Assembly: GCA_003161515.1 (NCBI GenBank)
Contig: PMOH01000483.1
Location: forward strand, 1,209 to 6,943
Direction of reading: 5' to 3'
From: Deltaproteobacteria bacterium
GTDB lineage: Bacteria; Desulfobacterota; Binatia; Binatales; Binataceae
DNA: 5,735 bases
This document shows positions 1 to 4,692 of the stretch, piece after piece. The translations under genes were made by a program, and so were the position numbers. The stretch's first letter is position 1, and each line of letters begins with the position of its first letter. A model generated the notes under the pieces. That model did not search any database. It saw nothing but the letters and a program-made list of their open reading frames with translations, and was not told the origin of the DNA.

Positions 1-126
1 GGCATGAAGGTGCTGGCGCTTTGCCATATCGCGCCGGCGAACGATCTTTCTGCCGCCGACGTCGTGCGTCCCTCGATTTCGAGCCTCGATCTCGACGACG
101 TAATCCTTGCGCTCAGGGGACGATGA
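1..126 (+). CDS. HAD-superfamily hydrolase, C-terminal fragment (5' end outside window)
   Basis: Reading frame 1 is open from the first base to a TGA at 124-126 and gives 41 residues, starting GMKVLALCHIAPANDLSAAD and ending in LRGR. The pattern G-M-K-V-L-A-L, then a short variable loop, L-x-x-A-D-x-V, a serine-rich turn and a final L-D helix, is the usual C-terminal end of beta-phosphoglucomutase/phosphoglycolate-phosphatase-like HAD hydrolases. In that family the last Rossmann strand is followed by the 'aDxvv.sl.el' segment. The catalytic aspartate motif and cap domain lie upstream of the window, so the substrate cannot be inferred; the likely role is a small cytosolic phosphatase or phosphomutase. 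The stop codon overlaps the start of the next gene, indicating cotranscription and translational coupling. The family call rests on only 41 residues. Confidence 0.7.
   Translation, partial: GMKVLALCHIAPANDLSAADVVRPSISSLDLDDVILALRGR
115..120 (+). promoter_or_regulatory. Ribosome binding site of the GST-like gene
   Basis: AGGGGA lies inside the end of the hydrolase gene. It is 5 nt before the ATG at 126 but only 2 nt before the ATG at 123, so spacing favours the second ATG. The first cannot be excluded and would create an ATGA overlap. Confidence 0.5.
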
Positions 127-794
127 TGGCGGCGAAGCTCTACCAGTTTCTCGGCAGCCCTTTCTGCGCCAAGGTGCGCAAGCTGCTCGCGTTCAAGGGC
201 GTCGAGTTCGAAGTGATCGAGGTTGACTATCTCGAACGCAAGGAATTGCTGCTCGCGTCGGGACAGATAACGGTGCCGGCGGTCACGCTCGACAACGGTG
301 AGACGATTGTCGATTCGGCGCGAATCGCGATGCGCCTCGAGGAGGTTTATCCTGAGCCGACGATTTTCCCCGCCGGTTGGCGCGGGATGCATGTCGTGCT
401 CGCCGACTATATCGACAACCATCTCGAAGAGTCGGTGTATCCGGTCGCGCTCGCCGACGAGCTCGCCTACTACAGCCGCGAGGGCGCGGATCGCGGCGCG
501 CTGTGGCGATTTATCCGCGAGCGTAAGTTCGGCAAAGGTTTCGTCGATCGAACTATCGCGGATCACGCGGCCAACTGGGAGCGCTTTCGAATTGCGCTGA
601 CGCCGTTCGAGGAGCAACTCGGCAACGCGCCGTTTCTTACTGGGCGGATCGGGCTGGCGGACTTCGCGCTCTATGGTCAGTTGTACTACCTGGCGTTTAC
701 CGGCGAGCTGAAGATTCCTGCCGATATGAAAAATTTGAGCGCGTTTTTTGGGCGGGTTGAGCGGATCAGTTCGGCGGTCGAGGAAACTAATTAA
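126..794 (+). CDS. Glutathione S-transferase-like protein
   Basis: Encodes 222 residues, the usual size for a soluble cytosolic GST. The N-terminal thioredoxin-like domain spans about residues 4-75. It begins with the strand KLYQFLGSPFCAKVRK, where S11-P12-F13-C14 sits at the position of the GST/glutaredoxin active-site turn. V50-P51 is the conserved cis-proline that contacts the glutathione backbone, and D63-S64 matches the acidic-Ser pair that holds the gamma-glutamyl group. The all-helical C-terminal domain (about 85-215) contains GRIGLADFAL, the G-x5-(A)D N-capping box of GSTs (D179). The family conjugates glutathione to electrophiles or acts as a thiol-dependent reductase or isomerase; the actual substrate is unknown. 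The start is uncertain between 123 and 126. A longer reading from 21 is rejected because its first residues are an out-of-frame reading of the upstream gene. The gene probably belongs to the same operon as the hydrolase and is the last gene before the convergent VanZ gene. Confidence 0.85.
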   Translation: MAAKLYQFLGSPFCAKVRKLLAFKGVEFEVIEVDYLERKELLLASGQITVPAVTLDNGETIVDSARIAMRLEEVYPEPTIFPAGWRGMHVVLADYIDNHLEESVYPVALADELAYYSREGADRGALWRFIRERKFGKGFVDRTIADHAANWERFRIALTPFEEQLGNAPFLTGRIGLADFALYGQLYYLAFTGELKIPADMKNLSAFFGRVERISSAVEETN

Positions 795-795
795 A

Positions 796-819
796 TGTGA
801 ACCCCGCGTGGGTTTCACA
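796..819 (-). terminator. Hairpin terminator, mainly for the VanZ gene
   Basis: TGTGAACCC (796-804) pairs with GGGTTTCACA (810-819) to give a 9-bp stem with one bulged T and a 5-nt loop. On the minus strand it follows the end of the VanZ gene by about 45 nt and runs straight into TTTAATTAGTTT, a T-rich tail that fits a factor-independent terminator. On the plus strand it starts 2 nt after the GST-like stop but is followed only by CTTCCTT, so it is a weaker plus-strand terminator. Confidence 0.55.
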
Positions 820-828
820 CTTCCTTCG

Positions 829-844
829 GCAGGGGTGACCCTGC
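829..844 (+). terminator. GCAGGG/CCCTGC hairpin between convergent genes
   Basis: A perfect 6-bp GC-rich stem, GCAGGG and CCCTGC, encloses the tetraloop GTGA, which fits the stable GNRA class. It lies 34 nt after the GST-like stop and 18 nt before the end of the VanZ gene. No T tract follows on the plus strand, so it may only stabilise or help end the plus-strand transcript. Confidence 0.35.
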
Positions 845-862
845 ACCCAGTATTAGGAACTG

Positions 863-1306
863 CTATGCGATTTCGGCGATTGCGGTGGTCAGAAAATGGC
901 TGAAGAGCGCGCCGGTCGAGTCGAGCGCTACATCATATAGCGACGCGGTGCGGCCCGGGACGAACGCCTGATGGCCCTCGTCAGTCAGCGCGTACACCAC
1001 GCACAGCATCAGCGCGAGGTACGGCCGCTGCGCCATCGGGCCGCGCACCAGCAGCCAGAAAAGAATTCCGTACTCGGTGAAATGCGCGGCCTTGCGGACC
1101 AGCATGTGGCCGACATCAACCGACGCGGCGGAAATTCCCGGGATCAGCCAGCGCAACATCGGATCGATGACCCTGCTGGTGTTGACGGCGGAAAACGCTG
1201 AGGTCGAGAGCGTGAAAATAATTGCGCCCCATATCAGTACCGGGATCCATTCGCGCAGCGGAGCGAACTCCGGCGGCTCGGCTGACAAAGATTTCGCTGT
1301 TGGCAT
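863..1306 (-). CDS. VanZ-family membrane protein
   Basis: Encodes 147 residues, typical for single-domain VanZ-like proteins. Hydrophobic segments at about 20-38, 79-88, 96-108 and 126-145 suggest four membrane helices. The VanZ signature residues are present: R71-K72-A-A-H75-F76-T-E78-Y79 before helix 2, D109-E110-G-H-Q113 after helix 3, F115-V-P-G-R119, and D125-V-x2-D129-x2-G132 at helix 4. VanZ was first described in teicoplanin resistance of enterococci. Most family members are uncharacterised inner-membrane proteins found far from resistance genes, and nothing here points to glycopeptide resistance. The ATG at 1306 is preceded directly by an in-frame TAG, so no upstream extension is possible. 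No clear Shine-Dalgarno sequence is seen before it, so weak or leaderless translation is possible. It is divergent from zwf and convergent with the GST-like gene, so it is probably transcribed alone. Confidence 0.85.
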   Translation of the reverse strand: MPTAKSLSAEPPEFAPLREWIPVLIWGAIIFTLSTSAFSAVNTSRVIDPMLRWLIPGISAASVDVGHMLVRKAAHFTEYGILFWLLVRGPMAQRPYLALMLCVVYALTDEGHQAFVPGRTASLYDVALDSTGALFSHFLTTAIAEIA

Positions 1307-1420
1307 CTAGTTGACCGCTGCGTGCAGCAGGCAGGAATTTCGCTCGAGGCGCTTTTTCATGAGGATTGGAAACGTGCCAGACTTATCAATCATCGCGACG
1401 AGTTACCAGCGCGATCCGAC

Positions 1421-1428
1421 AAGGAAGG
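1421..1428 (+). promoter_or_regulatory. Ribosome binding site of zwf
   Basis: AAGGAAGG is a strong Shine-Dalgarno match ending 7 nt before the ATG at 1436. It fixes the start of zwf against an in-frame GTG at 1322, whose extra 38 residues resemble no part of the family. Confidence 0.7.
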
Positions 1429-1435
1429 CCGTATC

Positions 1436-2959
1436 ATGGATAACCTCTTAACTATACAACGAGCGCAGCCCGCGCCGCCATGCACTGTCGTGATCTTCGG
1501 CGCGTCGGGCGATCTGGCCAAACGCAAGCTGATTCCGTCGCTGTACAACCTGGTCGCGTGCGGCGAGGGCATGATGCCGCCGAAAAGCGCGGTGCTGGGA
1601 TTTGCGCGGCGCGAGATGTCGCTCGACGACTTTCGCAAAAGCGCGCACGACTGGACCGTCAAGTATTCGCGCCTGAAAGTTGACGAAGCGTGCTGGGCGA
1701 AGTTCGCCGACAGCCTTGACTACCTGTCCGGGCTCGACCGTCCCGACGGTTTCACAAAACTTAAAGCAAAACTTGAAGCTATCGAAAAAGCGCGCGGCAT
1801 CCCGCCCAATCGCGTCTATTACCTTGCGATTCCGCCCGAGGCGATCGGCGACTCGGTCGAGCGGCTGACCAAGGCCGGCCTTATCGCCGCGCCGACGGCG
1901 CCGAACTTCACGCGGGTCGTGGTCGAAAAGCCTATAGGCCACGATCTTCCGAGCGCGCTCGAGGTCAATCGCACCCTGGTGAAGTATCTCGACGAGTCGC
2001 AGATTTTCCGAATCGATCATTACCTCGGCAAGGAGACGGTGCAGAATCTGCTGGCCTTGCGTTTCTCGAATAATATTTTCGAGCGTCTGTGGGGCGCCCG
2101 CAACGTCGATCACGTGCAGATTACGGTGGCGGAGGCGGAAGGCGTGGGCAGTCGCGCGATGTACTACGATCATTCGGGTGCGCTGCGCGACATGGTGCAG
2201 AACCACATCCTGCAAGTGCTGTGCATGCTGACGATGGAAGCGCCGGTGTCGCTCGACTCGGCCGCGATTCGCGACGCGAAGCTCAACGTGTTGCGCACGC
2301 TGCGTCCGATTAAACCCGAGCATGCGCGCGCAAGCACGGTGCGGGCGCGATACGCGGCCGGCGTCGATGAGAACGGCAAGCCGGCGTCCGGCTATATGGA
2401 CGAACAGGGCATCGCGGATAATTCGCGGACTGAGACCTACGTCGCGCTGAAGGCGTACATCGACAACTGGCGATGGTCTGGGGTGCCGTTTTTTATTCGC
2501 ACCGGCAAGCGGATGCCGCGGCGCGCGAGCTCAATCTACGTGCAGTTCAAGGACGTGCCGCAAATTCTGTTCAATCGCGATTCGAAGGTTCCCGCCAACG
2601 GGCTGATGATTCGGATTCAGCCTGACGAAGGTTTTTCGTTCGACGTGATGACCAAGCGGCCGGGGCTGGACCTGGTGCTGCAGCCGGTGCGGATGAATCT
2701 CAGTTACAAGACCGCGTTCGGTGACGGCGCGTCGCCCGACGGATACGAACGCCTGCTGCTCGACGTTATGGACGGCGACCACACGTTGTTCATCAGCGCG
2801 CGGTTCGTCGAGAAATCGTGGGAGTTCGTCCAGGGAATTCTGGATTCATGGAAGGACGACGCGCGCGTGCCTCTGGTCGAGTATCCGGCGGGCAGCTGGG
2901 GCCCGAAAGAGGCCGACGACTTGATTGGCTCGGCCGGTCGAAGTTGGCACGAGCCGTGA
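1436..2959 (+). CDS. zwf: Glucose-6-phosphate 1-dehydrogenase
   Basis: Encodes 507 residues, the normal bacterial length (about 480-510). It oxidises glucose 6-phosphate to 6-phosphogluconolactone with NADP+ (or NAD+), the entry step of the oxidative pentose phosphate and Entner-Doudoroff routes, in the cytosol. The N-terminal Rossmann domain carries G22-A-S-G-D-L-A-K-R-K31, the family's dinucleotide motif. E164-K-P-I-G-H-D170 is the conserved EKP block. R192-I-D-H-Y-L-G-K-E200 is the substrate-binding signature (DHYLGKE). The segment RDMVQNH contains H257, equivalent to the catalytic histidine. Later family blocks are VPFFIRTGKRM, YERLLLDVMDGDHTLF and, near the C-terminus, YPAGSWGPKEADDLI. 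The start is set by AAGGAAGG at 1421. Neither pgl nor gnd follows; the neighbours are a divergent VanZ gene and a non-coding repeat region. No truncation or frameshift is visible. Confidence 0.97.
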   Translation: MDNLLTIQRAQPAPPCTVVIFGASGDLAKRKLIPSLYNLVACGEGMMPPKSAVLGFARREMSLDDFRKSAHDWTVKYSRLKVDEACWAKFADSLDYLSGLDRPDGFTKLKAKLEAIEKARGIPPNRVYYLAIPPEAIGDSVERLTKAGLIAAPTAPNFTRVVVEKPIGHDLPSALEVNRTLVKYLDESQIFRIDHYLGKETVQNLLALRFSNNIFERLWGARNVDHVQITVAEAEGVGSRAMYYDHSGALRDMVQNHILQVLCMLTMEAPVSLDSAAIRDAKLNVLRTLRPIKPEHARASTVRARYAAGVDENGKPASGYMDEQGIADNSRTETYVALKAYIDNWRWSGVPFFIRTGKRMPRRASSIYVQFKDVPQILFNRDSKVPANGLMIRIQPDEGFSFDVMTKRPGLDLVLQPVRMNLSYKTAFGDGASPDGYERLLLDVMDGDHTLFISARFVEKSWEFVQGILDSWKDDARVPLVEYPAGSWGPKEADDLIGSAGRSWHEP

Positions 2960-2995
2960 TGTTTTCTGATTGTTGTGATGGTTTCTGATTACTGT
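2958..2995 (+). repeat. 19-bp imperfect tandem duplication at the zwf stop
   Basis: Two adjacent 19-bp units, 2958-2976 and 2977-2995, share 16 of 19 positions; both read GATGKTTTCTGATT followed by a variable end (GTTGT or ACTGT). The first unit starts inside the zwf stop codon. The second overlaps the first three bases of the palindromic element, so the duplication and the element may share a history. Confidence 0.6.
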
Positions 2996-3157
2996 GTCAT
3001 CCCGAGCGAAGCCGAAAGACCCCTATCTTTCTGATCCGTGCCAACCCACCCTCAACCATGGAGCGAGCGCCAAAGACATCACTCGATGCGTGGTTAGGGT
3101 GCACCTTCCGGCGTCGTAAAAGATCCGGGGTCCCTCGGCTTCGCTCGGGATGACACA
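2993..3157. repeat. Palindromic intergenic repeat element (REP/MITE-like), about 165 bp
   Basis: The ends are perfect 23-bp inverted repeats: 2993-3015 begins TGTGTCATCCCGAGCGAAG and 3135-3157 is its exact reverse complement. Homology continues inward: ACCCC then ATCTTT (left, 3019-3030) matches ACCCC-GG-ATCTTT in the right arm read in reverse. CACCCTCAACCA (3047-3058) matches the reverse complement of 3091-3101 with one base extra. All pairs centre on about 3074-3075, so the element is two diverged head-to-head copies of one unit, able to form a long hairpin. It carries no convincing gene; apparent minus-strand frames through it read the repeat (IPSEAEGPRIF) and are spurious. It could be a non-autonomous element moved by a transposase encoded elsewhere, and could also act as a terminator behind zwf. 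No clear target-site duplication is visible: the flanks ATTAC and ATAAC differ by one base. Confidence 0.85.
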
Positions 3158-3336
3158 ATAACTGGCGACACGATAACCGGCGATGATCGCCTGACCCTTC
3201 GCTGGCAGATTCTCAGATGCGCTAATACCAGGCCCAGGGGGGCCACCGCTGCCCTGTGGCATAGCTGACTGACCTCGGCTAACATCTCTCGCCGCTACTG
3301 CTGCAAAACCAATATTTCACGAGGATCGGAGAGCAC
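3158..3336. other. Non-coding leader of the beta-oxidation genes
   Basis: This is the remainder of the 377-bp gap after zwf and I see no supported gene. It holds a short direct repeat, ATAACYGGCGA, at 3158-3168 and 3173-3183 (15-bp period). Two overlapping GC-rich hairpins follow: GGCCC/GGGCC at 3231-3244 and GCCAC/GTGGC at 3242-3260. The best promoter-like pair I can find is GTGGCA (3256-3261) and TAACAT (3280-3285), 4 of 6 matches each with 18-bp spacing. This is weak, and such boxes may not apply to this organism. A promoter for the two downstream genes must lie in or before this stretch if they are not read from zwf. Confidence 0.4.
3328..3333 (+). promoter_or_regulatory. Ribosome binding site for a TTG start
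   Basis: GGAGAG precedes TTG at 3337 by a short spacing, with an extra GAGGA at 3321-3325. It supports the TTG: the first in-frame ATG (3382) falls inside the nucleotide-binding loop and would destroy the fold. Confidence 0.6.
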
Positions 3337-4623
3337 TTGGCCGAGAACAATAAGGTCGTAATTATCGGCGCGAACGGCACGATGGGTGCCGGCGCGGGAT
3401 GCGTCTTCGCCGGAGCCGGGTATAGCGTCACGATGCTGGCGCGATCGACGGGCAAAGCCGCCGAAGGACTGACGGACGCGCAGAATGACGCGCGCGCGGA
3501 AGCGATCGCAGAGCGAATCTCGCTGGGCGCGTACGACGCCGACCTCAGCCGCTCAGTTGGCGAAGCCGGGTTTGTGTTCGAATCACTTGCGGAAGAACTT
3601 CCACTGAAAAAACAATTCTTCGAGCTGATCGACAAAAGCCGGCGCCCCGACGCTATCATCGCAACCGGCTCGTCAGGGCTGTCGATCGCGGAAATGGCGC
3701 GCGGACGGAGCGAGTCATTTCGCCGCAATTTTCTCGGCGTCCATCTGTTCAATCCGCCGCACGTGATCGTCGGCACCGAAGTAATTCCGGGACCCGACAC
3801 CGATCCTGCGGTCGTCAAGAGCGTCGTCGCGATGTTGACGAAGCGGCTGGGCCGCAAGGTGATCGTCACCAAGGATATGCCCGCGTTCGTCGGCAACCGC
3901 GTCGGGTTCAAGGTGCTGAACGAAACCGCGCAACTGGCCGCCGAACACGGCGTCGCGTACGTCGACTATTTGATTGGGCCACATACCGGGCGCGCGATGG
4001 CGCCGCTGGCGACCGTCGATCTGGTCGGGTGGGACGTGCACAAGGCCATCGTCGATAACGTGCATGCGAACTGCAAGGACGAGGCGCACGATTTCTTTGC
4101 GATGCCCGCGTACATGAACGCCGCGCTCGCCAAGGGATGCCTCGGTGACAAGACGCCCGAGACTGGCGGCTTCTACCGTCGCGCCGGCAAGGACGTCTTC
4201 GTGCTCGATCCGAAAACCGGCGGGCACGACAAGCTGCAGAAGCCGGCGCCGATCGAATTCGTCGAAAAGATGAAACAGGCGCATCGCGTGGGTCGCTATG
4301 CCGACGCGTTGAAAGTCCTCGCCGACGCCAAGGGCGCGGACGCCGACCGGTGCCGGCGCGTCGTGCTCGGCTACGTCAGCTACGCGCTGAATCGCGTCGG
4401 CGAAGTGGCTGCGAGCGCGGCCGACGTGGACACTATAATGTCGTACGGCTTCAACTGGGCGCCGCCGACGGCGATCGTCGATTTGCTCGGCGCGAAAAAT
4501 ACGGTGGCGATGCTGCAAAAGCTGAAGCTGACGGTTCCAAAGACCGTCGAGCAAGCCGCGTCGCGCGATGCTAAAATGTTTGCCGGCGGCGTACTCGAAT
4601 ACGGCCGGACTTTTGTTGGATGA
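3337..4623 (+). CDS. 3-hydroxyacyl-CoA dehydrogenase, NAD-binding
   Basis: Encodes 428 residues from a TTG start. It oxidises (S)-3-hydroxyacyl-CoA to 3-ketoacyl-CoA with NAD+, the third step of beta-oxidation. The N-terminal Rossmann domain begins KVVIIGANGTMGAGAG (residues 6-21). Counterparts of the four catalytic residues of the human short-chain enzyme are present: S113 in ATGSSGLSI, H136 in GVHLFNPP, E148 in GTEVI and N187 in AFVGNRVGF. Helical C-terminal domains follow, with PLATVDLVGWDV, the substrate-domain block DKTPETGGFY and, further on, a second 3HCDH-like repeat containing VDTIMSYGFNWAPP. There is no enoyl-CoA hydratase domain, so it is not a complete FadB/FadJ multifunctional protein; it is closer to the dehydrogenase half of FadB/FadN. 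Oddities are one extra residue in the glycine loop (GANGTMG, usually GAGxMG) and T-G-S-S where most members have S-N-T-S. It lies 69 bp upstream of a thiolase that would use its product. Confidence 0.93.
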   Translation: MAENNKVVIIGANGTMGAGAGCVFAGAGYSVTMLARSTGKAAEGLTDAQNDARAEAIAERISLGAYDADLSRSVGEAGFVFESLAEELPLKKQFFELIDKSRRPDAIIATGSSGLSIAEMARGRSESFRRNFLGVHLFNPPHVIVGTEVIPGPDTDPAVVKSVVAMLTKRLGRKVIVTKDMPAFVGNRVGFKVLNETAQLAAEHGVAYVDYLIGPHTGRAMAPLATVDLVGWDVHKAIVDNVHANCKDEAHDFFAMPAYMNAALAKGCLGDKTPETGGFYRRAGKDVFVLDPKTGGHDKLQKPAPIEFVEKMKQAHRVGRYADALKVLADAKGADADRCRRVVLGYVSYALNRVGEVAASAADVDTIMSYGFNWAPPTAIVDLLGAKNTVAMLQKLKLTVPKTVEQAASRDAKMFAGGVLEYGRTFVG

Positions 4624-4654
4624 TGAAATTCTTCGGTTGGATGGTTAGATTCTT

Positions 4655-4679
4655 TGTCGTATGATTACGACAGTAATCA
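4655..4679 (+). promoter_or_regulatory. Two overlapping palindromes, possible operator or RNA switch
   Basis: TGTCGTATGATTACGACA (4655-4672) is a perfect 7-bp inverted repeat around TGAT. TGATTACGACAGTAATCA (4662-4679) is another perfect 7-bp inverted repeat around GACA. They share 11 bases, so as RNA only one can fold at a time. The second ends 2 nt before the thiolase Shine-Dalgarno. As DNA, each is an 18-bp dyad of the size bound by dimeric repressors. TATGAT (4660-4665), a 5/6 match to a -10 box, lies inside, with TTGGAT (4637-4642) 17 bp upstream as a weak -35. What is seen is the symmetry; the function is inferred. Confidence 0.5.
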
Positions 4680-4681
4680 AT

Positions 4682-4686
4682 AGGAG
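4682..4686 (+). promoter_or_regulatory. Ribosome binding site of the thiolase gene
   Basis: AGGAG lies 6 nt before the ATG at 4693, optimal spacing, and supports this start. Confidence 0.7.
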
Positions 4687-4692
4687 CGCGCG

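Noticed and set aside
21..122. N-terminal extension of the GST-like protein starting MPYRAGERSF
   Set aside because: It is an out-of-frame reading of the hydrolase tail, is arginine-rich without family similarity, and lies before a better Shine-Dalgarno/ATG pair.
863..1306. Glycopeptide resistance gene
   Set aside because: Although VanZ-family, the gene has no vanHAX-type neighbours or regulator; single VanZ-like proteins are widespread and of unknown function.
1311..1339. TTGACC as a -35 box for zwf
   Set aside because: No acceptable -10 follows at 16-18 bp (GGAATT at best), so no promoter is called.
1322..1435. GTG-initiated 38-residue extension of zwf
   Set aside because: The ATG at 1436 has a strong AAGGAAGG site and the extension matches no known part of the enzyme.
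1448..2323. Long minus-strand open frame (291 codons) inside zwf
   Set aside because: It is the antisense shadow of a GC-rich gene; its composition (rich in R, H, A, V) resembles no protein family.
3023..3285. Two minus-strand frames containing IPSEAEGPRIF or SSRAKPRDPGS
   Set aside because: Both read through the palindromic repeat in different frames; such peptides are typical false genes from this repeat type.
3715..4554. Long minus-strand open frame (279 codons) inside the dehydrogenase gene
   Set aside because: Antisense shadow of a clearly coding gene; biased Arg/His/Asp content with no recognisable domain.
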